Shown one piece after another: positions 39,341 through 49,660 of a stretch of 64,000 nt of DNA (the first letter of the stretch is position 1; each line of letters begins with the position of its first letter). Both the position numbers and the translations under genes were made by a program. The stretch is from Leptospira semungkisensis (GTDB lineage Bacteria > Spirochaetota > Leptospiria > Leptospirales > Leptospiraceae). The DNA lies in the NCBI RefSeq assembly GCF_004770055.1, contig NZ_RQEP01000005.1, positions 1,488,001 through 1,552,000 of the forward strand, given 5' to 3'. A model generated the notes under the pieces. It had not been told where the DNA came from and did no database searches. It worked only from the letters and a program-made list of their open reading frames with translations.

Positions 39341-40057
39341 CTAAAATAGGCCGTTAATGCCGTTGATGTTCACTGTCTTGATGATCTCTTTCTCTTGTTC
39401 CGTTTCCGCAACCTTCCAGGTAACTCCGGTCGGAGTGGAGAGAAGACTTCTGCCAATTCTCTTCTTGCCGAAAGGAGTTCCATAACCGGAGGATCGAATG
39501 AGAAAGATCCCATATTTCAAGGAAAGGTCCGCATAGTCTTTTAGATCTTGTGAATAATTCGAGCCATTCTCAGAGACTGCATCCAAATGAAAGGCGAGAT
39601 TGACTCTATCCGATCTCAATCTGTCCAATCTTGCAGCATCATTGATCTCTTTACCTGCAAAGATCCCAAAACGAAATCCTCCCAAGATCAAAGAGTCTTC
39701 TCCATTTCCTGGAACTGCGGGAGAGTCTTCGGAAGAAAGTGATTTTACGTCGTACCAATCCACTAACACTACGTTTTGCACGATCGGAACAGAAAGACGA
39801 AGTTGACCTTCGTCATCCCTTCTGAACATTGCTCCACCTAGGATTGCGCCTTTATAAACTTCGGAAACTGCGAAGACTTCGTCCAAGAAAGATTTGGATC
39901 TAGAAGCGAGAGACTCGGGAGAACCGTTTCCTCCTCCCGGAAAATACAAAGGAAGAATTAAAAAATCAGATTTCTCTTTGGAAAGTTTCGATCTTTGTTC
40001 CGGAGAGACGGGTTGGGAAAGATCCTTTTGGAAAAGGGTTATTTTTACAGACGACAC
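39341..40057 (-). CDS. Nitrilase-fold protein, probably catalytically inactive
   Basis: Protein of 238 residues that follows the carbon-nitrogen hydrolase order but lacks its triad. The first strand reads SDFLILPLYFPGG where an active enzyme has a Glu after the Pro. The Lys region (VVLVDWYDVKSL) is roughly kept. The nucleophile strand GFRFGIFAGKEIND has Ala/Gly where the Cys should be. The C-terminal part has the family's YGIFLIRSSGYGT and STPTGV. I infer a pseudoenzyme with a binding or scaffold role. It is followed on the same strand by actP-related genes and preceded, 20 nt upstream, by a large protein of unknown function. Confidence 0.55.
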   Translation of the reverse strand: MSSVKITLFQKDLSQPVSPEQRSKLSKEKSDFLILPLYFPGGGNGSPESLASRSKSFLDEVFAVSEVYKGAILGGAMFRRDDEGQLRLSVPIVQNVVLVDWYDVKSLSSEDSPAVPGNGEDSLILGGFRFGIFAGKEINDAARLDRLRSDRVNLAFHLDAVSENGSNYSQDLKDYADLSLKYGIFLIRSSGYGTPFGKKRIGRSLLSTPTGVTWKVAETEQEKEIIKTVNINGINGLF

Positions 40058-40077
40058 TCTTTACCTGCGAATGTGAT

Positions 40078-41898
40078 TTAATCAGAGAGTATGGACGGGT
40101 CCACACCGAAATTATCGTCCGTTTCGCCTTCAGGATTCGGTTCCAGGATTTCTCCCTCAGGAACGTTACTCTGCATTTTAATGCCGAATTCCTTCTCCAT
40201 TTCCTCAGGAGAAAGTTCCGGCACTCCACCGAAAAGATCTCCGTTCTCGAGACGTTCAGCGAGGGCAAGTGCGAAGCAATAAGATTCCATAATACATTGC
40301 TTAATCGGTTTCTTATTCAACCTCTTTTTGGCTTCCATAAGATCGAAAGTCATCAAAGCTTCCATATTCGTAACGATCTCTTTTTTGCCCTTCATATCTG
40401 CGATCAATTTGGAGAGAAGTTCTGCGCTTTTCTGAAGGAAATCTTTTGCCGTCACTCTCACGTTACGCGATTGTTGGCTTCTTTTCGTTTCAAGGGCAGA
40501 AGTTTTCTTGGAAGCTTCGATATAATTCGCGCCTGGATTCTTGAGATGGGTGTCCAATTCCTTGTAATATTGGTCGTAGATACGGAATTGCTCGTGGATC
40601 GCTCTCGTGGTTTCGTAAAGATCGATCATCTTCTCCCGATAGTCCATTTTGGAGCCGGCGACTATGGTAGGTTTAAGGTCGATCTTCTTCGTAGTCATTA
40701 CGAAGGAATATTCCTCGTCGAACTCTCTAAAGAATAGCCAGGTAAGAAGAGCCTTATCTCCGGATGGAATGAGCTCGTGCTCTCCTCTTGCATCATGACG
40801 CTTTCTGAGCTGATCCAAAGGAATGGATCTCATGAGTTTCAGGCCGTATTTCAGCTCCTTGCTCAATCCTTCTTCAGGATCCACAGGTTTTTCTTCAGGA
40901 GCCTCTTCGGTTTCTTCCTCGTCTACATGGGCCCCACCGGAGATTTCGTCTAACTCTTCTCCCTGCTTTCTTTGGCCTAGTTTCTCTTCTGGAAGGATAC
41001 CTAAGACGGTTTCCATATAAGTGCTTAGAAGAGGGATATTCTTGTCCTCACTTCTCAAAATAGCAAGATAAAGCTTATCGAAAATACTTCCGTAAAGAGC
41101 ATCAAACTCTTGTAGGGCTCTTTTTCGTTTTGTATTATAAACAGAAGAAGGTTTGCCTTCTAGTTTTTCTAAGGCCTGGTAACCTAGGCTGACAGCCTTG
41201 ACATAGGAACCCTGAAAAGGATACATATAATAAAGTTTTTTGAAGATAGAATAGAGAGGTTGTCTAACTCTGCTGATGGAAACCGGCATATCGGGTGCTG
41301 CGTTATGCGTCTCTAATAACTGGTTCAATTCCACGTTATCGTAAACCTTATGCATTCTTCCCAATAGTTCTATGTATAGAGGATTTTGAGTGTCTAACTC
41401 TTTAGCGATCTTAGCCGCGTAGGCAGGATTTCCCAAAAGATCATTTCCTACAAAATTCATTTCCAAAATAGCTTTCTTGCCAGCGATATTCATCTCAGAT
41501 AAGAAGCTAGGCAAAAGATCACTGGAAGAAAAAGACGTTACTCTAGACACCCAACACTTGAAGCGAACAGCCATGCGGTTGAAGAAATTTCCCATCTCCG
41601 CTTCCATCGCTTTTCTATCTATAAGAGGATTGATCTTAGGAGGAGCCTGCTTTATCGGAGGTTTTGCCGACTTAGAAGAAGAACCTTGTCTAGGATCTTT
41701 TCCGCCAGCTTGGCTTCTCTGTCCTTGGCGCACCTGAGGTTGTTCCCTCTGTTTGCGAATTGCTTCGTCCCGTTTTTTATCCTTGTCGGAGACTACCTTG
41801 CCCCCTGCGGATTGGAACTTATCGAACATTTCTCGACGGGCTTTATCGTCTAGATTATTGACCCCAATGCTCTTTTTAGTTTTATCGAATTCGGACAT
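40078..41898 (-). CDS. Conserved hypothetical cytoplasmic protein, 606 residues
   Basis: I do not recognise this protein. Residues 1-90 are rich in Lys, Gln, Ser and Pro (QREQPQVRQGQRSQAGG) and probably disordered. Residues 95-320 and 360-540 look alpha-helical. An acidic linker (about 325-350, EEETEEAPEEKPVDPEEG) separates them, and the C terminus is acidic (PEGETDDNFGVDPSILSD). No signal peptide, membrane helix or enzyme motif is visible. The position 20 nt upstream of the nitrilase-fold pseudoenzyme suggests they act together. Confidence 0.6.
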   Translation of the reverse strand: MSEFDKTKKSIGVNNLDDKARREMFDKFQSAGGKVVSDKDKKRDEAIRKQREQPQVRQGQRSQAGGKDPRQGSSSKSAKPPIKQAPPKINPLIDRKAMEAEMGNFFNRMAVRFKCWVSRVTSFSSSDLLPSFLSEMNIAGKKAILEMNFVGNDLLGNPAYAAKIAKELDTQNPLYIELLGRMHKVYDNVELNQLLETHNAAPDMPVSISRVRQPLYSIFKKLYYMYPFQGSYVKAVSLGYQALEKLEGKPSSVYNTKRKRALQEFDALYGSIFDKLYLAILRSEDKNIPLLSTYMETVLGILPEEKLGQRKQGEELDEISGGAHVDEEETEEAPEEKPVDPEEGLSKELKYGLKLMRSIPLDQLRKRHDARGEHELIPSGDKALLTWLFFREFDEEYSFVMTTKKIDLKPTIVAGSKMDYREKMIDLYETTRAIHEQFRIYDQYYKELDTHLKNPGANYIEASKKTSALETKRSQQSRNVRVTAKDFLQKSAELLSKLIADMKGKKEIVTNMEALMTFDLMEAKKRLNKKPIKQCIMESYCFALALAERLENGDLFGGVPELSPEEMEKEFGIKMQSNVPEGEILEPNPEGETDDNFGVDPSILSD

Positions 41899-41974
41899 GG
41901 ATTGGATACCTGGAAAACCGCTCTAATTGTATCCTGCCTGTCCGCCGAAATAAATCAACAAAGATACTTATTTC

Positions 41975-42005
41975 TTGACATACTCCCAATTCCTGGGCCT
42001 GTTAT
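41975..42005 (+). promoter_or_regulatory. Candidate sigma-70 promoter abutting the STAS gene start
   Basis: TTGACA (41975-41980) and TGTTAT (42000-42005) are separated by 19 bp, and the ATG follows at 42012. If used, transcription would begin at or near the ATG, giving a leaderless mRNA; no Shine-Dalgarno sequence is visible before the ATG. The spacer is 2 bp longer than ideal. Confidence 0.3.
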
Positions 42006-42011
42006 TTTCCC

Positions 42012-42374
42012 ATGATTCTGAAAAGTCTCTCCCGAGAAAATCACCTGGTACTCTCGGTACAGGAAGATATCTTAATGGATAATTCCCGGGACTTTTACCT
42101 AGAATTCGAGGAGAGTATCAAGGGTGGTTACCCTCCAGTAGTGAGTTTTCATCTAGGCCTCGTAAAATTCATAGATTCGTCCGGGATCGGGATCATTATC
42201 AAGGTAAGAAATCAGATCAGGGACCATCGCGGTACAGTAAACATATTCGGGTTAAATAAGTCTCTGCATTCCGTTTTTAGGCTTTCCGGGCTGGATAGAA
42301 TTGTAAATCTGTACACGATCGAAGAATTTCTGGAGAAATATCCCGACTTTAAGGAATTTCTGGCTTCGGAATGA
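42012..42374 (+). CDS. STAS-domain anti-sigma factor antagonist
   Basis: SpoIIAA/RsbV-like protein of 120 residues. The phosphorylation loop FIDSSGIGIII is intact (Asp55, Ser56, Ser57, Gly58), so it can be a substrate of an anti-sigma kinase and of a SpoIIE-type phosphatase like the one at 4468. No kinase gene is adjacent. The gene is divergent from the 606-residue protein. Confidence 0.85.
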   Translation: MILKSLSRENHLVLSVQEDILMDNSRDFYLEFEESIKGGYPPVVSFHLGLVKFIDSSGIGIIIKVRNQIRDHRGTVNIFGLNKSLHSVFRLSGLDRIVNLYTIEEFLEKYPDFKEFLASE

Positions 42375-42432
42375 ACCGGAATCTCTTCGAAAAAGTTCCA
42401 ACAAACAGAACATTCTAACCGGCAGCCCTGTA

Positions 42433-43179
42433 ATGAATTTTTTACTCCCAAGCAAGATCGCAAAATATTCGGGAAAAATATTCCACGTTTTCGTAATTCT
42501 TCTAACATACGTTAGCTTTTCAGATTGTTCTGCTTATTATTTTCGAGATAAAGTATTTCGTTCGGAGAGCATGGGCTTCTTCACGATCGATAGTTCCGAT
42601 ATTCCCGATTTCGAATCCATTACAAAAACCAAATCTTTAGATCATCCGATTCAGATCGATTCCGCTCGGATCAAAGATTACTTCGGAAATTTAAGATACT
42701 CAAGACGTTCTACTATCGGTTACTTTAACGATTTCGTATTTTCGGATCATGAGTTGGATCTGTTGGCTCGGGATCTTCCTTTCGCGCTTAAGAATCTTCC
42801 TAAAGACAAGCTTCTTCTGATCGTGAGCAAATATGATGATACTCAATCCGTAATTTCCTTTGATGAGATCACAAGTTGCATCGTTTGGGCCGCAGAAGGA
42901 AGGTTGAATATCCTTTTCGGAAAGATCAAAAGAGAGCTGGTGGACAAGGATGTCGGTCTAGATTTCAATCGATGGACCAAGATAGACCTGATCCGTCTTT
43001 CTCATAGTTCTGATGGGACTGAGATCTCGGACGGAGAGACTGTGGATTTCGGGGTCGTGGATGGAATTCCGCTTCGTAGATGGGTTCTCTTTGATCAGAA
43101 GAATCCTGGCAAATACAAGTTCTTACCACGCAAGCAATACCAGCCTCTCAAGCTGACTGACGATAACGATCGCCCTTAA
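42433..43179 (+). CDS. Hypothetical exported protein
   Basis: Protein of 248 residues. An N-terminal hydrophobic segment (about 16-29) ends in SFSDC (Cys32), a possible but poor lipobox because Asp stands next to the Cys. The mature part has RDKVFRSESMGFFTID and a C-terminal DFGVVDGIPLRRWVLFDQ. No domain is recognised. It may be secreted or anchored by its signal. Confidence 0.5.
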   Translation: MNFLLPSKIAKYSGKIFHVFVILLTYVSFSDCSAYYFRDKVFRSESMGFFTIDSSDIPDFESITKTKSLDHPIQIDSARIKDYFGNLRYSRRSTIGYFNDFVFSDHELDLLARDLPFALKNLPKDKLLLIVSKYDDTQSVISFDEITSCIVWAAEGRLNILFGKIKRELVDKDVGLDFNRWTKIDLIRLSHSSDGTEISDGETVDFGVVDGIPLRRWVLFDQKNPGKYKFLPRKQYQPLKLTDDNDRP

Positions 43180-43241
43180 GATAGTTCTTTAGGCCCAAGC
43201 TATAAAGGCGGGCCAGTTTTGTTTTGTGATCGGTCTATTCA

Positions 43242-43940
43242 ATGAGATATAGCACATTCGATTTCAAATACGACAACGATCTACTTTGGTGCTATTATCT
43301 TAGTATTTCTTTTCCCAATGCATATAATAAATCTCTTAATTTGACGATTGGCGAAATGGTTGAGGGGATTTATAAAATCGACTTAGATTCCAATTTAGAA
43401 TGGATTAACGATTTTACGGGTTCTTATGAAGGGGTAATGGACGAATCCGACGGTTATTTGGATAATCCTAATTTTCTTGAAATTGAAATTAAGAAATCGA
43501 TAAAACTTAAGATCGAATTTCATCCTGGAGATACATTATATTTTATTGATGGTTTTAAAATCGGTTGTACAGGCCCTCACTGGATGTTGTACGGTTTGAC
43601 TTGGAGCGAACTTATCGATTTGACTGAGGGCGCAACCGATGAAGGCTTATTGTTTTGGCTACTATTGCCGATAGCCGGCATATCAAATGAGGACGATCTT
43701 ATCGAAGTTAAGAAAGTCTTGTATGAAAAGATTAAGGTTTTTGCTGCCATTGCTTCAAATAAAGAAGTCTTCAATCTTATCGATACTATTGTCGCCGGTT
43801 TGCAGATTGAAAACGGATTCTCGGAGGTTGACGGGATCGGTATCGTCTGCAATCAAGCAAATAGTTTTCGAAATATAAGAAATGATAATAGAAACAGTAT
43901 AATTCAATTTAACAAACTATTATCCACATCAAAAGCATAA
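43242..43940 (+). CDS. AT-rich orphan protein, possibly acquired
   Basis: Protein of 232 residues with no signal peptide or membrane helix and a cluster of acidic residues. WMLYGLTWSELIDLTEGATDEGLLFWLLLP is the most distinctive, hydrophobic part. The coding region is about 33-35% GC over the lines I counted, against 45-50% for ileS next to it, and codon use is AT-rich (many aaa, ata, tta). That fits recent acquisition. The form recalls small immunity proteins, but no toxin gene is adjacent, so this is speculation. Function unknown. Confidence 0.5.
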   Translation: MRYSTFDFKYDNDLLWCYYLSISFPNAYNKSLNLTIGEMVEGIYKIDLDSNLEWINDFTGSYEGVMDESDGYLDNPNFLEIEIKKSIKLKIEFHPGDTLYFIDGFKIGCTGPHWMLYGLTWSELIDLTEGATDEGLLFWLLLPIAGISNEDDLIEVKKVLYEKIKVFAAIASNKEVFNLIDTIVAGLQIENGFSEVDGIGIVCNQANSFRNIRNDNRNSIIQFNKLLSTSKA

Positions 43941-44007
43941 TATACTAATCTTCTGAGTATTCGGATATACTTAAGGAATCAATAGATTATTAAGACTTAG
44001 TTTTAAT

Positions 44008-46746
44008 TTATACTGCTTCCGCGCAACGTTTGCAAAGTCCGTTCTTTCTTTCCTCAGCAGGATGTCTCCAGCAGCGAGGACATTCCTCGTCTTTCGGTTT
44101 GACCACGCGAACGAAGAATTTCTCATCCGAATATTCGGAAAGAAGTTCTCGGTCAGACTTCTCGAAGCCTACCTGAGAAACTGTAAATACAAGTTCCAAA
44201 ACATCTAAGGAGAAGTCTTTCTTTAACCCGCTTTCTGATTTTGCGGAAAGTTCTACAGCGGCTTCTAAGGATTTTCCTAATTTACCCGCTTGTCTTGCAA
44301 GTTCCAAACTCTTATGGACAGTTTCTCTTGCTGCAAGTGCTTCTTCGAATTTAGATTCTAATTCCTTATTTCTATAAGAAGAAAGATCCGGGAATTCTTC
44401 CAAGAAGACGGATTCTTTTTTGCCGTTCTCCTTCCAAACTTCTTCTGTAGTGAAGCTTAGGATAGGAGCAGAGTAGATGCAAAGAGTCTCTAATATTTTT
44501 TGTAAAGCTGTAGAAGAAGATCTTCTTGTCTTAGAATCTCTTCGATCGCAGTACATTCTATCTCGAATCATTTCGAAATAATCCTGAGAAAGAGTAACAG
44601 TACAGAATAGTAGAAGTTTCTGATATACTTGGTGAAACTGATAGTTCTCGTAATGGGACTTTAGTTCTTCCGAGAGATGAGATAGTCTAGAGAGATAGTA
44701 TTTATCCACTTCTTCCAATTCGGAAAGCTCCAGATTTTGAGCTTGGGTATGACCGGAAAGATTTCCCAAAAGATAACGGAATGTATTTCTAATCTTGCGA
44801 TAATTATCCGCAATGATCTTCATTCCTTCTTTTCCTACTCGAACATCATCTCTGAAATCCTGGGAGCTGACCCAGAGTCTGAGAATATCTGCGCCATAAA
44901 CATTGATAATATCAGTAGTAGGATCGATCCCGTTGCCGAGAGACTTGGACATGGCTCTTCCTTGCTCGTCCAAAACATAACCGTGAGTAAGAACTGCCTT
45001 GTAAGGGGGAAGGGAACGCAATGCCATTGACGGCCAAAGACTGGACTGGAACCAACCTCTGTGCTGATCGGAACCTTCTAAATAAAGATCCGCAGGAGGT
45101 TCGGAAGCTCTTTCTTTCAATACTGCAAAGTTGGAAACTCCCGAATCGAACCATACGTCTAGAATATCTCTTCCCTTTCTGAAAGAAGTAGATCCGCATT
45201 TAGAACATTTCGTATCAGGTGGAAGAAGTGATTCTGCAGGTTCGCTGTACCAGATCTCGATCCCTTTCTCTCTTACTAATTCGGTGAAGAACTTTACGGA
45301 TTTTGCATCTAGATGCGTCTCGCTGCAGGACTCGCAGGAGAATGCAGGTATAGGAACTCCCCAGTTTCTTTGGCGAGAAAGACACCAATCCGGTCTAGTC
45401 TCCACCATGGAGCGTATTCTGGAAATTCCCCAGTTCGGGATCCAACTTACCTTGTCGATTGCCTCTAAAGATTTTTCTCTGAGACCTTGGTAATCAATTT
45501 GAAAGAACCATTGAGGGGTCGCTCTGAAGATCAGAGGCTTCTTGCTTCTCCAGCTATGAGGATAACTATGTTCGAACTCTGAGTAATGGACTAATAGACC
45601 TTTCTCTTTCAGTAGTTCTACGATCTTAGGATTCGCATCCCAGACCTTGATCCCTTTCATCATAGGGAACTCGTCTGTATATCTACCGTAATCGTCTACC
45701 GGAGAATAAGGTTCCAATCCGGCTGCGAGTCCCACCTTATAGTCGTCTTGTCCATGACCAGGTGCAGTATGAACTGCCCCGGTTCCCGCATCCAGGGTCA
45801 CATGTTCACCGAATAAAGGAATGGAATCCTGATCCAAGAAAGGATGTCTGAAAGTAAGCTTGGCGATCTCTTCTGTCGAAATTGCTTCTGACTTAGTCAA
45901 TTGGATCTCGGCAGCTTTTTCTACAGCTTCTTTTAGGCCGTCCGCAATGAGTAAAAGATCACCGTTAGACGCCTTGTAATAGGAATAAGAGAACTTAGGA
46001 TTAAAACTGATCGCTAAATTTGCAGGAAGTGTCCAAGGAGTAGTCGTCCAGATTAGGCAGTATTTTCCTGCCTGTCCTTTAACAGGAAACTTCACATAGA
46101 TAGACGGAGATTTATGAGGATAGTATTCTATCTCGGCTTCTGCATGAGCAGTTGCGAGCTCTATACACCAATATACCGGTTTCTTGCCTCGGTATACATA
46201 ACCTTTTTCGAATAGACTTCCGAAGACTTCTACGATCTTGGCCTCAAAATCCGGGCTCATGGTCTTGTAGATTCTTCCTTCTTCCCAGAAACAGAGGAAA
46301 CGAGAAAGGTCTCCGCTTTGTTTCTTTACGAATTCTTCGGCGTATTCTCTACAAAGTTTTCTTAATTCTTCTGGGCCGGTTTCTCTCGCCTTCTTCCCTA
46401 AATTTTTAAGTACTTGCACTTCGATAGGAAGACCATGACAGTCCCAACCCGGGATCATGTCGGTATAATATCCCGCGAAGAATTTGGATTTCACCACAAG
46501 ATCTTTTAGGATCTTGTTAAGTGCGTGGCCTGTATGAAAATTACCGTTAGCGTATGGAGGCCCGTCATGAAGAAGAAATTCCGGACGACCTTTTCTCTTC
46601 TCCTTCATTTTATGAAGGATCTTTTCCGAATGCCAGATTTTGATCTGCTCAGGCTCTCTCGTAGCGAGGCCGGCCTTCATAGGAAATTCGGTTTGAGGGA
46701 GGATGACTGTATTCGAGTACGGGTTCTTCTTATCTTCTTCTTTCAT
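44008..46746 (-). CDS. ileS: Isoleucyl-tRNA synthetase
   Basis: Class I synthetase charging tRNA-Ile, 912 residues. HIGH region is [20 protein letters not shown], the editing domain begins with [15 protein letters not shown], and the KMSKS motif is [11 protein letters not shown]-terminal zinc-binding module, [20 protein letters not shown], marks the bacterial IleS1 type. It is the last gene of a purL-LRR-ileS unit (6 nt gap to the LRR gene). Confidence 0.97.
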   Translation of the reverse strand: MKEEDKKNPYSNTVILPQTEFPMKAGLATREPEQIKIWHSEKILHKMKEKRKGRPEFLLHDGPPYANGNFHTGHALNKILKDLVVKSKFFAGYYTDMIPGWDCHGLPIEVQVLKNLGKKARETGPEELRKLCREYAEEFVKKQSGDLSRFLCFWEEGRIYKTMSPDFEAKIVEVFGSLFEKGYVYRGKKPVYWCIELATAHAEAEIEYYPHKSPSIYVKFPVKGQAGKYCLIWTTTPWTLPANLAISFNPKFSYSYYKASNGDLLLIADGLKEAVEKAAEIQLTKSEAISTEEIAKLTFRHPFLDQDSIPLFGEHVTLDAGTGAVHTAPGHGQDDYKVGLAAGLEPYSPVDDYGRYTDEFPMMKGIKVWDANPKIVELLKEKGLLVHYSEFEHSYPHSWRSKKPLIFRATPQWFFQIDYQGLREKSLEAIDKVSWIPNWGISRIRSMVETRPDWCLSRQRNWGVPIPAFSCESCSETHLDAKSVKFFTELVREKGIEIWYSEPAESLLPPDTKCSKCGSTSFRKGRDILDVWFDSGVSNFAVLKERASEPPADLYLEGSDQHRGWFQSSLWPSMALRSLPPYKAVLTHGYVLDEQGRAMSKSLGNGIDPTTDIINVYGADILRLWVSSQDFRDDVRVGKEGMKIIADNYRKIRNTFRYLLGNLSGHTQAQNLELSELEEVDKYYLSRLSHLSEELKSHYENYQFHQVYQKLLLFCTVTLSQDYFEMIRDRMYCDRRDSKTRRSSSTALQKILETLCIYSAPILSFTTEEVWKENGKKESVFLEEFPDLSSYRNKELESKFEEALAARETVHKSLELARQAGKLGKSLEAAVELSAKSESGLKKDFSLDVLELVFTVSQVGFEKSDRELLSEYSDEKFFVRVVKPKDEECPRCWRHPAEERKNGLCKRCAEAV

Positions 46747-46752
46747 ATTTGA

Positions 46753-47391
46753 TTAAAATTCTAACTTCAGTTTAGGAAGCAGCTTTCTTGCAGCTTCTAC
46801 TTGAGAAGGCTTCAGTCCTGTTTCCTTAAAGATGATCATTCTGAGCTTAGGATGACTTGCAAGAGAGCTCAAATTCTTGGGCATAGATTCTATCTTTCTG
46901 TTTCTCGCCAGATCTAAAACTTCTAGATGAGTGATCTTAAGAACAGTGTCCACGTCCGCTTCGTTGAATATGATCTTGTTCGAATCCAAGTAAACAGCTT
47001 CTATAGGAGTGCCTATCAATTGCAGAGGGATCGTCTCGAAATCGTTATTCCCCGCAAAGAAAAACTTCAGCTTGGGAAGTTTTTGGAAGGAATCTGGAAG
47101 TTTATCAATATCATTCCCGTAAATATTCAAATATTCTAAACTACTCCAATCTCCGGTATTTTCCGGAAGAGAAGTAAGTTCGTTCATTCTGAGATCCAGC
47201 CATTTCAGATTCGGGAATGTAAATAGAACCGGAGGAATCTGGCCCATCTTTCCGAGGCCAAGATCTAGCTTATCTATAATAGAAGGATTTTTGGCCGCGG
47301 TTTCTAAGATCTCCTGAGGAGATCTTCTGCAATCCGCAGAGAATACATAGGCAAGAATGAGTAGGGGGAATAGCTGCTTTTTATTGAACAT
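46753..47391 (-). CDS. Leucine-rich-repeat lipoprotein
   Basis: Exported LRR protein of 212 residues. The lipobox is VFSADC (Cys21). About five to six LRRs of the leptospiral type follow (LKWLDLRMNELTSLPEN, LEYLNIYGNDIDKLPDS, LKFFFAGNNDFETIPLQ, LEVLDLARNRKIESMPKN). Such proteins bind host or environmental ligands. Its start overlaps the purL stop (TAATG), an odd place for a surface protein between two housekeeping genes. Confidence 0.85.
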   Translation of the reverse strand: MFNKKQLFPLLILAYVFSADCRRSPQEILETAAKNPSIIDKLDLGLGKMGQIPPVLFTFPNLKWLDLRMNELTSLPENTGDWSSLEYLNIYGNDIDKLPDSFQKLPKLKFFFAGNNDFETIPLQLIGTPIEAVYLDSNKIIFNEADVDTVLKITHLEVLDLARNRKIESMPKNLSSLASHPKLRMIIFKETGLKPSQVEAARKLLPKLKLEF

Positions 47392-49622
47392 TATTTGAAT
47401 ACTTCCCTAAGTCCTAATTCGTAAGGTTCGCGCAATTGTGACTCGTTCAATTGGATCGCATAATCTTGGATGGATAGCTCAGGAGTTTCCTCTACGCTTC
47501 CTATAGAATGGAATTCTAATCCTTTAGATTTTACGAAATTACGAATGCTTTCTTCATTCTTAGACTCATAGCCGATTAAAACGCTCGCGGAGCTTTCTCC
47601 AAAAAGAGTCAGGTCTTTTCTGGATTGGCGGATCGAGTTCAAGTTTGCTTTGATCCCGAAGCCTGAGAGAAGAACTAACTTTGCGAGTGCTAAGGCAATT
47701 CCTCCTAAGGATAAGTCTTTTGCGAAGGAGAGCTCTCCTTTCTTTCTGAGAGAAACCAATGTTTCTAATAATGACTTTTCGTCGGAGAGTTCGAATTTAG
47801 GGATCTCACCTTGAACCGTTCCTAAGAACAATTTCTGGTATTCGCTTCCGCCTAAGCTTGGCTGGAATTTTCCGATGAGGGCTAATTTTAATCCTGCTTT
47901 TTTAGGAGCGGCCCAAACTGCATCCTTTTGGTTCTCCAATATTCCGACCATGCCTATGGTAGGAGTGGGGAAGATCGGTCCTTCTGGAGATTCGTTGTAG
48001 AAGGAAACATTTCCTCCTGTTACCGGTAATCCTAGATATCTGCAAGCATCTCCCATTCCTCGTACACATTCAGAAAACATATAATAGTTTTCTGGAATAT
48101 ACGGATTGGCAAAGTTCAGATTGTTTGTGACTCCTAACGGCTCTGCTCCAGTCACTGCCACATTTCTCGCAGCCTCACAAACCGCAAATGCAGCGCCTTT
48201 ATAAGGATCCAGATAGGTGAACCTGGAATTGCAATCGGTTGCGGTGGCCAAGGCCATATTCGTATTCGGAATAGCGGAAAGACCTCCGTCTGCTCCAGGT
48301 CCGATCAGTTTAACGAGACCAACTTCGGTATCGTACTGCTCTATGATAGGTCTGCGAGAAGATATATTCCAAGAATTTAATAGTTTTAAGAGGGTAGGAG
48401 TCAGTTTTCCTTCTTCCAGATCGGGAGAAGAATCCAAGGTCCATTTGCTTACCTTATCCAAATATTCAGGTCGCTTTGTATCTCTTACATAGCGAGGGGC
48501 TCCCCCACCGAGGACTAAGCACTCTGCAGGGATTTTTGCCTTCAAGTTCCCATCTTTATAAACTTCTAATAGACCTGTGTCCGTGACCTCTCCGATCTGG
48601 ACCGCATTTAGATTCCATTTTTTGAATATAGAAATTAACTCTTCTTCTTTCCCTTTTTGAGGAATTACGAGCATTCTTTCTTGGCTTTCGGAGAGCATTG
48701 CTTCATAAGCATTCATTCCGGTTTCGCGGAAAGGAACCAGATCCAAGTTGATCTTCATTCCTGTATTTCCCTTCGCGCTCATCTCGGAAGTTGCACAGGA
48801 AATTCCTGCTGCGCCCATGTCCTGGATCCCAACCAACAGCTTTTTTTGAATAGCTTCGAGAGAAGCTTCCATTAGAAGTTTTTCCATGAATGGATCGCCC
48901 ACTTGCACGGCGGAACGTTTGGACTCGGATTCTTTTGTTAGGTCCTTGGATGCGAAAGAAGCTCCATGGATTCCATCTCTTCCTGTAGTAGATCCTACGA
49001 TAAAGACAGAGTTACCTACCTTTCCTCCAGTGGTCGCGCTTGCCATCTGATCATGTTGTACGATCCCTACGGTCATTGCATTTACGAGAGGGTTCTTAGA
49101 GAAACATTCGTCTATGAATAGTTCTCCTCCTGAGACTGCGATCCCTAGAGAGTTACCGTAATCTCCGATCCCTTTTACTGCTCGGGATAATAAGTATTTA
49201 TTGCGAGGCTCGTCCGGATTCCCAAAGCGAAGAGAGTTCAAAGAGACAATTGGTCTTGCTCCCATGGTGAATATATCTCTCATGATCCCGCCCACTCCAG
49301 TGGCTGCGCCTTGGTAAGGCTCAACTGCGGTAGGGTGGTTATGGCTTTCTATTTTGAAGACAACTGCGAGCCCTTGGCCTATGTCCATAGCGCCTGCATT
49401 CTCTTCGCCCGCTTGGGCCAGAAGCTTGTCCGATTTTGTAGGAAGAGTTTTTAATTGAAGAATAGAATTCTTGTACGAGCAATGTTCCGACCACATTGCG
49501 GAGAAGATCCCGAGTTCGGTGGAGTTAGGAACCCGGTCTAGAATTTCCTGGATTTTGGTAAATTCTTCTGACGTGAGTCCGTGTTCGAGTGCATCTTGGA
49601 GGGAAACGGATTCTTTTTCCAT
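47391..49622 (-). CDS. purL: Phosphoribosylformylglycinamidine synthase PurL (small type)
   Basis: Synthetase subunit that turns FGAR, ATP and glutamine-derived ammonia into FGAM. It has 743 residues, the small PurL form that needs PurQ and PurS, which are not here. SAMWSEHCSYKNS near the N terminus, KIESHNHPTAVEPYQGAATGVGG, GVQDMGAAGISCA-like sequence and GNVSFYNESPEGPIFPTPTIG are diagnostic. The 134-nt region upstream holds two hairpins that could form a leader. Confidence 0.95.
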   Translation of the reverse strand: MEKESVSLQDALEHGLTSEEFTKIQEILDRVPNSTELGIFSAMWSEHCSYKNSILQLKTLPTKSDKLLAQAGEENAGAMDIGQGLAVVFKIESHNHPTAVEPYQGAATGVGGIMRDIFTMGARPIVSLNSLRFGNPDEPRNKYLLSRAVKGIGDYGNSLGIAVSGGELFIDECFSKNPLVNAMTVGIVQHDQMASATTGGKVGNSVFIVGSTTGRDGIHGASFASKDLTKESESKRSAVQVGDPFMEKLLMEASLEAIQKKLLVGIQDMGAAGISCATSEMSAKGNTGMKINLDLVPFRETGMNAYEAMLSESQERMLVIPQKGKEEELISIFKKWNLNAVQIGEVTDTGLLEVYKDGNLKAKIPAECLVLGGGAPRYVRDTKRPEYLDKVSKWTLDSSPDLEEGKLTPTLLKLLNSWNISSRRPIIEQYDTEVGLVKLIGPGADGGLSAIPNTNMALATATDCNSRFTYLDPYKGAAFAVCEAARNVAVTGAEPLGVTNNLNFANPYIPENYYMFSECVRGMGDACRYLGLPVTGGNVSFYNESPEGPIFPTPTIGMVGILENQKDAVWAAPKKAGLKLALIGKFQPSLGGSEYQKLFLGTVQGEIPKFELSDEKSLLETLVSLRKKGELSFAKDLSLGGIALALAKLVLLSGFGIKANLNSIRQSRKDLTLFGESSASVLIGYESKNEESIRNFVKSKGLEFHSIGSVEETPELSIQDYAIQLNESQLREPYELGLREVFK

Positions 49623-49660
49623 TACGGGACCAGTTTTTCTCGCTTAGGCCCCACTGAAAA

